This document shows positions 14,201-29,200 of a stretch of 64,000 nucleotides of DNA, one piece after another. The stretch is taken from contig JTDE01000713.1 in the NCBI GenBank assembly GCA_014338405.1, positions 19,025 to 83,024 of the forward strand, read 5' to 3'. The position numbers and the translations under genes are program-made. The notes under the pieces are model-generated. The model saw only the letters and a list, made by a program, of their open reading frames with translations, did no database searches and had not been told where the DNA came from. Positions within the stretch are counted from its first letter, which is position 1. Each line of letters begins with the position of its first letter. This DNA is from Paragonimus skrjabini miyazakii. Its lineage: Eukaryota; Platyhelminthes; Trematoda; Plagiorchiida; Troglotrematidae.

Positions 14201-17200
14201 CTCTTACATTTAATTTTTGTGTGTTGGATGCATACTCACGCTGATGCGGGCTGAATTTAACATTTTTGACGATTAAGCAGAAATCAAGGACGTTTGTCTT
14301 GGTTTCATTCTGAATATAGATGGAGCCAGGTTACCAGTGGTTGATCGATGTCTATTCAATCACTTTCGTAACGATTCTATCCTGGAGGTTCACAAGTTTC
14401 AAAGGAAAATTTTTAATCTCCTGGTAACAGTCGATCCTGGGTACCCTATCATTCGTCTAGGTCCACATAATACGAAAACAGATATCTTAATAAGATATAC
14501 GAATCGATTCATTATCACTGCCAGGATGGGAACGAAATTTTCCACGATTTCAGTTCCATCGAATATTATGACGTATATAAGTATGATGAGACGATCCATC
14601 TACGGAAAGTCCAGGCTTCAGCTGAGTTTAATCGATCAACAAGAAAGGCGAGCTTCTACGTGACATACAGTCTACCAGATGTGTCGATAATCTTCGCTGT
14701 GAGCCTAGAAACTTGATTTTAAGGCTTCATTATCCCACTCCATTACCCAACCACCCTACGGTGTAGTCGGTTTCCACCAACTGTTATTTAGTTGCTTATT
14801 AAACTTGTCTGTACTGTGATTGTTAACGCGAATAACCTATTAGAATTTCGCTTAGAACATTGTATTTCTTTTTGGTCTCATTTTTTTTGTTCAGGCATAT
14901 ATCTTTTTGAAACAGAGACAGGAAAACCAATTGGAGACGGGAAGCCAATTATTCATACAGTTCGTTAACATTTTAGTGTTCCTAATTTTTATTGCCCTGA
15001 TCTGAATATGGCAGACATCGTATGATACACATTGCTTCTATTCATTTTTATTATTGTGACTTACTTTCATGATAAATGATAACGGTTAAACAGGTTTCAA
15101 TTTATTTAACATATCTCATTGGCTCACATTTGATGTTCAAGTTTAAGATATGTAGGATTTCAGACGCCGAATTAAGTTTCCCTGTTACGAACACATGCTT
15201 GAGTTGAATATGTTTATTGGGTAGAAAGTTATAAAAGCTTCTGTGTATTGTGGCAATAACGATCTGTTCTGACTGAACGCAAAGCAACTGACATCGTGCC
15301 ACGCAGACGGTACTAGAAATACGCCTTGCTTTTGTTTCAAGTACACACCACAAATTCTTTAGGATTAATCAACGTTTGGTTGCCTTTGGAATTGCTTACC
15401 ACAAACCAATATTTCTTAACCGGTAGTTATGAGTTTGATGAAGTACGAAGACGAGGAAATTCGAACTAAAAATAGACAGTTCTTTAATGTCCACCAGCAA
15501 TTTCTGATTGTTCCCTTCACCCGTATTAATGCAATGTTTAGCAAGCGTGCTTGCCTCGTTAAAAAACGTGAAAAATACTACGAGCAGTCTAATCATTTTA
15601 GGATTAACGGCAGTACTGATTAACTTCCTGCTTCTTGCGGTCTTGAACTGTTGATAACCACTGGGAAAGGCCTGTAGCCTTCTCCCTCAAACAAACCTTT
15701 CAGTTAACTCTTTTTAAAAAGGGCCACCAGAATAGAGTTTTGCATTAAGTAGAGCAGATCGATAGTACAAATTCTTATCATGACTGACAGCCGGACTGCA
15801 GTTCACGTTTTTATGTAATAACTACGTTGGCTACTGCGTTACTCATACGGGGCATAATCGACATTTCATCTCTTAGTAATCCCACACACTCGTTTGTGGG
15901 TAATTGTCAGTTTGCCTGATCGTCTCGGCTGGATTCACGAGAAAGGTTCTGTTAGTACCAATCAACTATGAAGCCTAGTCGTGGCAAGGATCCGTGGTAA
16001 TGACGAGCTGATTCGAGCTCGTTTACCTTGCTTTTCTTCTAAAGGAGCTGGCTGTGCAAACTACCCGAAAGTAAAAGTTACGACCAACTTTTAATAAGCA
16101 TCCAGCCGCAAATTTACAGGTGCGAGCTTCTTAAGTCATTTGTATGAGACAGATATTCTTTGTAATATTTTGAAAATTTTCTGATAGATAAACGGCAGTC
16201 AGTAGGAGGGTAGGTTAGCCAAACTAATACCTATTTATTCTAATCCCCATACAGACAGAGGTTCTACAAATTGGTTTGGATCAGTGTGGACCACCACTTG
16301 ACCGACGTATGGCCTTGCTAGATCGAAACAAGGATCTATATTTGATGTCCGTGCGCGTTTTTGGGACAAGTCGAAAACTCGTCAAACTGAGTATGTTTAA
16401 TTAGCCGATTGGTTGTTCTGTTTTCTTTCAATCCATGAAGAGATACAAACATAATGATCGAGTGTCATTATCATCATCATAGACAGCGAAACATCAGTGG
16501 TTCACACTGATACGTAACTGCCACACAACAACAACCACAAAGAATAAAAAGCAAACCCTGTATAGGAAGAGAGGAGAAAAAAAGGGGAAGAGGACCTAAT
16601 TACTAAAACATAGCTACGTCTACATTCAAACATACAACATGAAGGCGCCCACATCATTGATGATGAAGACTCTCTCTCTCTTTAGGAGTAGATCGGTAAC
16701 ATGTTGAATAACAATTGTTACCACTACTTTTATACCCACTGGACGTTTGACCGTTTCTAACATCAAATCAAACCAATAAGTTATTTATCGATAAACGGAA
16801 CCACCGAGTTAGTGTACCATGATGAAATCATGCACGTATGTTGTTTTAGAGTAATGAAAACCGCAGTAAAATGTTCCGAAGTCGATTTTTGTAATAAGGG
16901 GTTCTAAAATATCATGCTTTTTGTCATCATTGTAACTTACAATACTAGACCTTGTTAATGTTGACTTTCAAATGGTCTGGTTTCTCAAAGATATCCTGCG
17001 AGTGTGTTGATGGTTCCACTACATCTCACTAATCCAGCTTGCTAAAATACCTTCCCATTTTATGCCTCATTAGGTCTTCACAAAGTGACATGCAAGACCA
17101 CGTGTAGGCTGCCTATTGTCAATCTATTAAGACCTAGATAGCAGCATTCGTAGTGTCCGGGCTTGAATGTTCAGCCTTAGAGTCGATGAACGATGATCGA

Positions 17201-20200
17201 TACAAGTGAACTACTGCAAGCACCGACTGATTGTGAGGTTAGCCTTACCAAATCCTGGTCGCCAGGTATATATTCATGGAAACGCGTGAGGCACAGTGCT
17301 CATTTTGAAACATGAAGGAGTTAAATGAGTGCTTAAAATGACAAATTTTCCGTCACCTTGCTGAACTGAATTTGGTCTAGTTGTGAACCTTTAATTACAT
17401 ATAAATTCAGTGCAACTGTTTATGTTCCGTTTGACCAAAATGTGCGCATGAAAACTAGTGTTTATAAGCGAAACGCTGCACACATTAGGCCACACCATTC
17501 ATCTTCAAATATATGATTCTGCTGGCTTAGATGGAAAGGAAGCAGTAAACTCCAGTTTCACTCTATAATTAGAGCTCGGCAACAGTGCCTATTCCTGACC
17601 TGACCGCGACGTAAACTAACACCTTGTGAGGTGGATTCTAATGTACTGACTTTTCACTAGGCAATAGCGATTCGCTGGATTCAACTACAACACTTTCTCT
17701 GGATGGTTGCTCAACATGACTAACCGTCTTGAATAGAGAAACAAGAACATAATTTTCAGTTCACTCTTCCTCTCTCTCTCTCTCCCTCTTTTTCTCTCTC
17801 TATAAGAAGAGGGAACACAGAAAATTATACTGACAGAATGACGCTCGGATGTTGGGCTGTCATGTACTCCACACTGGTACCGTGGTTCGACTAACCATGT
17901 CACGTCTACTCACTCATCGCGAGACGAGTCTCGCGTTCATAAATGTGCGCCATGTAAACGATGATAAATGGGCATGACGACCGCAGAGGTGATTATGCGT
18001 GCGTGACCTTAGGAAAGGAAAATTTTGTTGTGAGTCATACTTGATTGACCAAACGATTGTTCGACTTTGGCCAACGCTAACTGGGAAGTTACTGGCTTAC
18101 CGAGCCTGATTGTCAGTTTTGGTGTAGATCGCCCCGACGCTGCATCAGTAAAGTGTTGATACATGTGTCAGCCGAATATTCATTTAGTCAGGGTAGGTTC
18201 TGTCTGTTTGCTGGAATTCAGTAGTGATTGTTACAGACTACGTTGTTTCTAATCACAGTTTATTTTGCTCAAAACTGAGGCGTTTACTGTACCTCGATTC
18301 CATAACTAAATTTGGTGTTGATATTTTCAGGTACTATGGCGACATCCATGGTGTGGAGTGAGACATCCAATCTGTTGGCAGCTGTTGCTAATGAAAATCT
18401 GACGATATGGTTTTACCCAAATATCGCATTCATTGATAACGATCTGTTGGTCATGACGACGCAAGAGCACGAAAACCAGTAAGTTTGTAAGCACAACAGT
18501 GTTCAACGGACAGTAGTCATTACTACTCAGAGTGTGCAGGTGTATTGGATACAACCAGCTTTTAATCAGAGATAGTTGCGGTACAAGTACATCTTACGTC
18601 TCGCTTTACTTTAACCCGCATTAGACCACAGTGTAGACTGTGGATTAGATCGGATACATCTAACAGGGATCATATTGATGGAGGACATCTTAACTTAATT
18701 TGACTAATGGCGATACGCAGTTCCGGCCAGCGGTTGCCTGTTGATCGATTAATTTGTTCAACTTAACGCGATGTAAACAGGTCATTCAGTGGATGAACCT
18801 GTGTTTGGTGTTTGAGTGCGTCTTGAATATCCTCTTATCCTCTGAAACGAGCTATGCAAATCGTCAACGACGGTGACAATATTTAAACTTACATAGGCAC
18901 CGGGATTGCGGTGTGTATGCAAATTCTGCCTAATCGCGTTTCTAGGTGCTGTTTTTCATTTAATGGCCTAGTGCATTGATAAAATTTGAAAGCTACTTAC
19001 CTGTGAACACTAGTGTTATATAACAGGCAGTTTCGTTGTGAGTAGTACACCACTTATGAGTAGTATACTACTCACCGAAACTGCTTGTTATAGAACACTA
19101 GGAAAAACCTACTCACTCTGTTATGTTTTTTAGGCAACAGGATTAAAATGATCATTTTGCGAGCACTGACGATGGTTAGAATTATGCTGATTCGTATGAT
19201 GAACATGTGCTGTTTAAGTCAAATACAATCCTTCGGCCTGCTTGCAGTGGTCAAATATGAACAGATCATAATTACAGTTGAGATGAAAACATATTTCACT
19301 GGCCCATCATAAACAACAAACGGATGCATCTGACATAGAAAGCTGTCAAAGGTAGCAGGATCACCATACTCAAGATTTCGAATTCACAGAAGGCATTGAC
19401 CGGTATTCGAAGTGATCACCACTTTACGGTAAAATATTATCGTCCAAATATGGTGGTTCTCGAGCGGCTACCTTGAGACTACCTAAGGAAGATTAGAGCT
19501 TTGACGGCGTAACTAATAAGAAATAAGCGAAGCAAACACCAAACACAGGGGACTGACGTGGGAGATTCACACTCTTGTAGGGTTCCGTTACTCTGATTGA
19601 TTAGTTAGCAAATAGCGGCATTAAATCATTAATGCAAAAAGTATAAACTTGTCAGTGATTAAAATTTATACAATACACTCTGTGTTACAGAGAAGAATTT
19701 GGAAAGCAGCCTGAACTGCTTAGCTTTCATCGGGACCGCGTCACAATCCGACGGTCAAACGGTAGCGTGGTATCATTTGGTGTGTCTCCTTACATCGATA
19801 AACTGCATCAACTCATTCTGACCAACAAATGGCAGGAAGCTCTTGGACTTTGTCGGAACGCGAAGGTATGTAAGTGTGCGTGCAGGATCAGTCTGCTGAA
19901 TTCAGGTAAACCGTTGTCCTATTTTGTTGTCTGTGAAACTCGACGTTTCAGTCACCACTGTATTAATGTAAACGTAAGTTCAAGATAGTATCTTATAGTT
20001 CCGCTATTTCCGATGACAAATGAATGTATCGTTATTACAAAGTGTTACTTCGGCTACTCTGGCTAACTTGGGAGCAAAACTACACGATATAGCCACATTT
20101 TAGATAAACGTTATTAAGAACACCAGCTATGGACGCGAAAACTTAAAAAATCCTTTGAATATGTCTGCTTATGCTCCAACTGACTGTAGAGACGTCGATA

Positions 20201-23200
20201 TCAAAGACGCCTTTTGTTCAAATCTGGCCGCTCTCCTTCGGTCGACACATGGCTCTGATATAGTTGTCCTGGCCAAAGATATGAACGTCCAGGTCGGCCG
20301 CCTTGGTGAGGCCGCGTCTTGTTTAGATGGCAAGTTTGGGATAACATCGCATCGCTCGGATATTGGTGGGCAATTGTTGGAGTTGTGCGTTGAGCATAAG
20401 CTGTTTTTAGCCAGCACTAGTTTTAGGCATCGTGCACGTCGTTGATATACTTGATGCCCTCTTCTTGAAAATCAGGTCTAGTCTCAGAGAGACCACATAG
20501 CTGTTAGTTATAAGTGGCGGGGTTCAATTCAAGACTATCGTTCTTATTGGAACACATACATGGATTCAGATAATGCGTCGGTACGTTGTTTTTTCCCTTG
20601 CTTTTGCTGGCCATCGACCCCACCGATAGCAACGACTGGCCATAGAGAAGGTAGCCATACCAGCAGTAAGGCATAAGTACTGAACCTGCTTAGAAAGCTG
20701 CCTTAGAAGTTCTCATTCCAAAATTCTTAATAGCTGTTGGACCTGGATCTCACAGACAACTTATGAAACCGACACTGTAGCATGCGGCATAGGCGTACAT
20801 GGGCTGAACAAACATTGAATCTCGGAGAAATCCCTGGGGTTGTTGGAAGTCAGACGGAACATTTCTTCTGGCAGTTCATATAACATGTCTAGGAGAGATA
20901 TCCGTAGGGAGTTGAAACGTAGCCCAAAGACTGACCATGAGGCTTGGTTAATGGAGAAAGTTAAGAAAGTGGAAATCGCTTTTGCTTCAGGGAACTCCGG
21001 CAAACTCTTGAGGCTTATCCGTGCTCCTGGTCATGTCAGTGAACCTATCAGCAAGACAAATGACACACTTATTTATAATAAGTCCAGAAGGTTAAAGCGC
21101 TGGGCGAAACACTTTAAGGGGCAATTAAGCTGGCTTCATGCTTCTATTGTTTTCCCGTCACAAACTTGCAATGTAATATCCTGGTCGGTAGATTTGCAAC
21201 CACTCATTGGGGCTGAAGTTGGTAACTGCATCTCGGCTCTTAAACACAATAAAGTTGTCGGCTCCGATGACCTCGTGCTCTCATGAGGACACTTTTTAAA
21301 GAGGGTGAGGAGGTGTTAATAGTGAATTCGACTCAGCTGTTTCAACTTGTGTGGACGACGGTGACGAACCCTCCGTGCTGGGGTTACTTAATAATAGTTC
21401 CTATATTCAAGAAAGGTATCAAGGGCTTTTGTGAAAACCATAGAGGAATTAGTTTGTGGCATCCATTATACCTCGTCTACTCACTGTAGTTCGGGAGGCA
21501 AGCATTAGGGAAGAACAGGTAGACATTTTTACTGCTCGTCACATTCTGTATCAACGTCATGTGTACCGCCGGCCAAAAAATGCCGGATTTCTCGGCTATA
21601 AAGGTACGTTCAATTAAGTGGATTGACCTAAACTTTTAGAGTCGCTTAAATGCAGGCGTATACCAAATAAATACGTAAACATAATGTTGGTTCTTTATTC
21701 CCATACTTCAGCTTAGATTAGGGTTTACGTTGAACTGTCTGACAGTTTCAACACCAAGAGCGGGGTACGTCAAGTCTGTTCTTTTTCACCATTTTTGTTT
21801 GATTTTGTGATGGACGGCAAAATGGATTGTCTCCGGCAGTCACAAGTTGCCAGCGTGGATCTCTCTCATGGTGGAAGGCTTGGTGACCTTGATTAGGCTG
21901 ACAATAGTGTGTTGATGTTTGACACTTTTCAAGCAGCACAAACAGTGCTAGACTCTATTTCGCATTCTGCTAAATACTTCGAAATGCGCTTTGCAGCCTC
22001 AAAATGCGAAGTGCTCCTGCAAGATTGCTGTGATTACGTAGATTTATCGTTAGATAATGAAGGCGTGGAGATTGTTTATCAAGTTGTGTATTTGGGAAAC
22101 TGCGTTAGCGGCGGTGGTCGTGCACAGAATAAAATAGAAGCGCTGATCTCTAAGGCTGGGGTGGCGTTTGCTTATCTGGGGCATCTCTGGCGATGGGGAG
22201 TTATTTCTGTGTGTGTTAATAGCCGTGTATATAAGGCGATAGTGAGGGCTGTGCCACTTTACGGCAACAAAACATGGCCGCACAGGGAAGAAAAAGTGAA
22301 CAGTGTTCAGGTACTTGACCATCGATGTCTGCGTTCGATCGCTGGTGTCAGCTGTCTCCAACGAGTAAACGATGAGGAGGTTAGGAAGTAGGTGTTTGAC
22401 ACTGATTGTCAAACGAGTTCTTTCGTTTAATCCTTACATCTGCACAGACTTAAATGGTTAGATCGTGTACTGAGGATGCTAGCTAGTCGTCAGCCACACC
22501 GGGCACTCTTTGCCGACGCTGTGGCCGACTGGCGTAAGGTGCGGGGTGGACAAATGATGACCTGGTTTAGAGAAATAAAATCGTTCGCGAAGGGGTTGGT
22601 CACTGTAGATCGGGGTCGTCTCCCGAGCTGGGGGTCTCGCGACTCAGAGGACTGGTGGCTTGAGACAATAGGTGAGATGGCAGCTAATCGAGCTCAGTGG
22701 CGTGAATGTTTCCGTTGTTTGATCGAGTTGTCTGTGAAGTGAATGCACTTAATGACACGGGGAAGTGAAAGCCGTAAGGAGGCTGTCTTGTTGATGACGC
22801 TTTACTTTCCCTTACAGATCGATTGTTTGTTTGCGAAGTGTAAGCACCTTGATGTTGTACATTTGAATGTAGACGTAGCTACTTTTAGTAGTTAGGTCTC
22901 TTCCAGCCCCCCTTTTTTTCTACTCTTTTGCTATATAGAGTTTGCTTTTCTTCTTCTTCTTGGTAGTGTGGCAGTTAAGCATCAATGTGAACCACTGATA
23001 GATTGCTGTCTATGAGAATGATGATGATTCAGATTTACGTGCAGTTGGCCGATAAGGTGCGCGATTCGTTAATTAAACAGAAGCACAACGGACAGTTTGA
23101 TCATCAAGTGGAATGAAATACCAAACACTCAGAAGTATATGGTATTCACTTCTTTGGGTCAGGGGAATGTAACTGTCGGACTCGCGAGTCCTATAGTCAG

Positions 23201-26200
23201 TTGAGATTGGAAACGGAGAAGAATGCAGGAGGTAAAATTTTTGAGAAAAAGCGATAGAGTGCAGACTGGCCGGTCTGCAGTATATAGAAGATAATCAGCT
23301 ACTTGAGTCGCCGGGTGTATCGGAGTAAGTAATCACTGGGAAACCTTAAAGCCACATTCTTGGATTTTACTTAATAGTTAAACTTTAAAACGATGAACAT
23401 TTCTAATGCCTATTCACAAACAAGCACCTCAATTTCATACCGGACTACAAATGTTCCATCCTCGAAATCCAGATGAACGGAAATCGACTTAACCGAGTCG
23501 ATGTTCTAAGGAGGATGCTTAGTTCCCACCACATAATTATGCTTCTAGAGTTTTGATATATACTGTTCTAAAAACGCATCGATTGTCTTGTATTAGACTA
23601 TAGTTACCGGCATCTGTTTGTGAGGGTTAAGCTAGATGGGGAAAACTGTTTGATACATCGATAACTCTGACGTCAACAATGTGATTTTTTTCGTTACTCA
23701 CTACTAGTCGCAGATATAAAACATACAGGTTATATATGACGGACATAAAGGGACAGACATGGATAGACATATGGGAAGGCACGCATTCGTATCGAACATT
23801 ATACCATCAACACGACGGCAATCCGATAGATTGCTTCAACCAATTTTGTGCACACAAAATCGGCTGGCGAGTATCAATCTGAAATTCGATATAGGCGCAT
23901 GTAGCTAGTTGATATGGAGGCACCAGGAATGAGGAATATACGGAAAATGTACAAAGATGGAGCACCCCTACGACCAACATTGTATATGAAAAATTCACCT
24001 TATCATGAGTTTGCTCGTTGGTTAGTTGACATTTTAGACCCCACTCGCAAAGGTTTATCCCATCGTTACCTAAAGGATTCCTTTGAATCTGGAGATATAT
24101 TAAAACGTGTGCAGTTGGTCCCAAAAATTAGCTGTTCGACTGACGTTAATTCTACTTTTTTCAAAAAGATCCTGTTCGCGGGACAGTTTGGTTCTTATGG
24201 GATTTGAGATATAGCCAGAACTATGATACAGGTATTCCACTTGAATACCCTGAGGACCTAATTTTGCTGTATATAGAAAACATCAGATTCATTTTGAAGA
24301 ACGGTCTTATAGATAGATGGACGGGCCAGCCATATATGGTGCATTAGGCCCAAAATTGATTAATGTCTGCTCAAGAATGATCGAAGAAAATCCAAGAAAA
24401 TATTATCAGAGCCGTATTGTATGAACGGTATGCTAGTGGTACTTTGATTTTTACAAATATCGATCATTTCGATTTGTTTTTAAGCCTTCTGAACTCCGTT
24501 CATCCGAACATATTCTACTCGAACGAAATTGAATCGCACAGCAGCTTGGTTTAGATGTACTCATCACCAGGCGTGAGGAGGGGATGTTACAGCCATTGGT
24601 CAATCGTGAAGCAACATTCAGTGAGCAGTATATTCAGTTTCCCAGCTTTGGCTAGATAGCACAGAAGCATGGTTTGATCAAGATCCTATTTCATAGGGCC
24701 AGGCTTAGTTACACCTGTAATAAGCTTCAGACAGAACAAGAGGTGCTAGGAAAAACATCATTGGCAAATGGATTTCCTGAAACATTAACAGAAACGCACA
24801 ATGCAATGATCCTGTTCGAAAAATCCAAAAGAAAGATATTTCTATTTTTGTAATTCAAAGGGACTCACCTACCAATGATACCAAACACAAACTGAAGTCC
24901 ACTCTATCTGGTGTGTATGCCACTGGCCAGTTACGTTTGGTTCAAACCGCCGGGGGACCCGTTCCACGTAACCACGAACGTAGTTTGTCTAACTATTCTG
25001 TCTCACATTCTCTACCAGTTCGTCTGTAGCTGCACTAAAGTTTACAAAGACAGAACAGATCGATAATTAATCCAACGAGTATCAGCACATGTCCAGAATT
25101 GGTTGGTACGACTGATAACACAACAGATTCAAACCGGTGAATCCGTTGTTCGAAATCCGTATCATCGTCTGATAGACAACTTATAACCACAAGCCACCAA
25201 GTTGACCAACTTACCTCGTTCAAAATGTTGTTAGGCAACTAGAACCAAATGCCACTCGGCGTTTTGCGAATGGGGTCTAAAATGTCAACTACCTAACGAG
25301 CATACTCATGATAAGGTGAATTTTTCATACACAAAGTTGGTCGCTCCATCCTTGTGTATTTTCGATATATTCCTCATTTCTGGTGCTTCCGTATCAATTA
25401 ACTACGTGCGCCTATATCGAATTTCACACTGAAACTCGCCAGCTGATATCCGTGTCGTATATAGCCCATATGTTGTATGTCCCGACTGATGTGACTAAAT
25501 AAATTGTTAACAGGTCGTAATATAAATCTTCTTTTTGTTGTGTTGAAACTGCTAAATGGAATCCAGTATTTCAAATCACTCATTACTTTGTGAGATTCTA
25601 CTGTTGGGCTGAACCGATCCCCCACATAAATTCCGTCCGTAACAATTTGTTTGTTAGTTTCTCATAGGAACTGATGTTGAATGATTTTTATTTGACAATT
25701 CCTGGCTAAATTTATTCAGGCAGAGATTACCCGGATGATGTATACATACCTAAAAATGTTTACATATCACTTATATTGGAAGGCGTATTTCTGCATACAG
25801 ATGACTATTTTACGGTCTAATTTCGTTACAGGACAAACATTTATGGGCGTGTTTGGCTGGTTTTGCAACCTATGCGAAAGACCTGGATATTGCTGAGGTG
25901 GCGTTCGCTGAAATCGAAGAGGTAAGTTTATGTTTGTGTGTGGTGTAGTCCATCGTCCACTTAAGTCAGTACTTTGACGAAGTAAACGAACAAAGATTAA
26001 CCAGGTTCAGCAAATGTACAGATTCGCTTTACTGGTGTAACTTGCCTACGAATTATTGCGTGCTTCATTTGCGTGTCCAAAACGTCAGAAGCGCAAAGCA
26101 TGCTCATTTTATTGGAAAACTCACATCCGTTTATGGATACTTAGCATAATGTATGTGAACAGCTGCTATTAAACTTCAGCCACCATGGTTCTGAGTAATG

Positions 26201-29200
26201 ATTTTGTTGCTGTCCCATGGCTTTGATTTAAAAAGATCGGTTAGTAAAACCACACATACATTCAAACAAATGGCTTCTGGCATCAAAAGTCGGCGCAGCG
26301 GTTGATAGCTTCTTTAATCGTCTAGCATTGGGAGACCTTCTCCCTTCTCACAACAGCCTGTGTGCCAGATTTTATTGACTGAACAATCTTCAGAGTGAAT
26401 ATTATTTCAGTTCGATCTCAGTACAGTAAACTTAGCTGCTCATGAAGTGATAACATAAATCCTGAAAGATCCATGAGTACGACTATTAAACACTGTTGTA
26501 AAAGAACTTTTCTGCAGAGCAAACTTCACATATATTTGTTTTAGTTGACAGAACTGTTACCGACGTCATTCTGATACCATACCAACAGTTAATAGAGATA
26601 CTCTGATACCCTGCTACCATTAAATCAGGTATGTATGGAAGACGAAATAGAGAGGAATACATCTTGATTTGTACGACCAGTCAACAGAAGTGAACGACAG
26701 ATGGCCTAACGTGCGACATACTCAAAAAGCTCTGTGCTCATGCTGCCCTGACCACAGGACATACACCAAATAGGAGGTGTGTGATCACCAATAATCAGTC
26801 ACGTATCATATGGAAAATATTTACGAAATAACCTGCTTGCGAACTTTACACTGGAATTTTGATAATGACTGCAACGATTACAACTCTGAGTCAGTTTATC
26901 TACCATTTCTCAAAGCGTTGTATATGAAAACTGACTCGACGTTTAACAGATATACATTGTGGAATGTGTTGACTAGCGTTTTATGCTGATTGTAGAATAG
27001 GTGTGTTTATGAACTGAATCAACATCTACCCAAAGCAAAAAGCTACTGTGTACACCCGAAAAAATACTGACCCTCCAGACACAAGTGTTAATGAGAGATA
27101 TGTTTTCAACTTGTTACGACCGTCTCATGCTACATTCAAGTGGCTATCATTATGAACCTGTAACGATTCTGCAATTACCAGAAATAACATTCGAACACAG
27201 ATATGAACATGTAAGAAGTACACGAAGACAGTTTATCCTTTGTAGAAGTTATCCATAGAACTGTATCGTATCACTAAATGTACAAAGCCGGCACAATAAG
27301 ACAAGCAAGTCGATCAACCAATGGGTAGTCGTAAAATAAACGCCAATTCGATTTCTGGAAACTAGAAGGCTTTGACATTGCTTTACACGGACTTGGTAAA
27401 ATGAACTCTTTCTTGCTAAGCGTGATAATCATTCCTCATGGTGTTCGGTAAGACAGATGATACTTTGCTGATCATTTTGGTCACATACTATCACATCAAC
27501 TTCTTAATTTCGGAGACGTAGAACTTCGGGATTAGCCGGAATGTTACGAAATACTCTATTCATATCTCGTTAAATTTCATGCCTTTGCTGTGCGTAACTG
27601 GTCAGGTCTCAACTTTTATTTCCAAACACAGGTCATTGACAAACACTTAATATGGCATACTCTAACGTGCGGGTCATAGGTTAACTAAGGAGATCTTTAG
27701 CATTGACTGTTTATAAAGTTAAAACACTGATTTCCCTTAATCCATTTAGTCAAAACATAGAGAATACATATATGGCGAGATGTTACCATTTCGATTTACT
27801 CTCATCAATTGTCAAAGTAAAAGCAGCAAATTTTATACAAACTGAGTATAGCAGCAACAATTGAACAAGTCAACCACATAGTTCTGACCTTTCACGCGTT
27901 AATAGTGTAATCAATTCCACGGCAAGGGGATTGATTGCGTCAGCGCGTGATTTTTGTTTATAATTTACCACAATATCGAGAACCAATAGCATGAACCATG
28001 CAGGATAGAATGTATGCACCACTTCACGAATTCGGTTCGGTGCGGACTGTACTAGTTAACCATTAAGCACTTTCGTGACGAGAATGATTTATGTAAATGA
28101 CTTACGAATTGCGTACGTCACTTTCACGTGGGTTAACACCTTTCAGCTCGTTTGACTAGTTTGCACAATCTCCAGTCGTCACAGCTTGATATGACAATTC
28201 TGCTATAGCTGACGCTACTGATTTTTAGCCGGACACTATTTGACAGGTTTTTGTGTTTGCTTTAGCTTTCCAAGTGGGCCTCAGGTCTGTTATGAATGGA
28301 CCAATGAATAACAACGATTGCACAAAAGAAAAAGATTAGTGTTGGGAATGACTGTTTCAGTATATGAATCAGCTATCATCTGGAGCTCTTGTGATGGTGA
28401 GCGTGCACCCGGATATGGACTACGTCCAAGGTGGTCAACAGTGTAACATTAAAATATCCCCCGGTTACTTCGGTTGTGACTGTAATACATACTAATGCTT
28501 ATCCTCAAACTGACACTCCACAACCGGTTTCGTCCACGTTTGGACTCTGCTGGTAGCGATATCCTGAATGGAGTTTTGTATGAACAACATCTATTGTTAT
28601 CAACTGAAACTCTTGTCCACTCGTCCATCGGTCATAAGAGCACCCTTGTAACGTGGGGATTTATATTATTGATGTGTAACTTACTCACACCTCGTTAGCA
28701 TGGATGGGCATTGCTTACTACCGATTATCAGCTTGCAGTGACTATTGCTTCATTTATGTTAATTAACTACAAAATCCCAGGCGCGTACTGGTTTCAGATA
28801 ATGCTAATGAACGTTAGCAAAGGATTTACACACTGAGAAGTAAAGCATGTAACTGCTGATAAGCCACTATGTATAAAATGTGAAACCTCAGACTTGAATC
28901 CAAAAAAGTTGCGCGGTCGGCATTTTGAGTGATAGATAGCTGATTTTCAGGACGGATTCAAATTAAGTAAAAAAAGTATATCTTGTTTATAAGTACTTTA
29001 AAGTAATCACCTTTTGAAATGAACTGTTTAACGATAGGATTTTTACTTACATTCTTTGTTGTCAAATTAGGTTGATAAAGTGGAGTATTTGAGATACATC
29101 AAGAAGCTTCCAACTAAGGAACTGCGTGCTGCTGAAATGCTACTCTTTTCCGGTAAGTTTCAAAGTTAATCGACCAGCTTAATCTGGCACAGGATTAGGA

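Noticed and set aside
14337..14663. 108-codon plus-strand frame in an IFT80 intron
   Set aside because: No recognisable domain, and it is surrounded by intron. It may be chance or old element debris.
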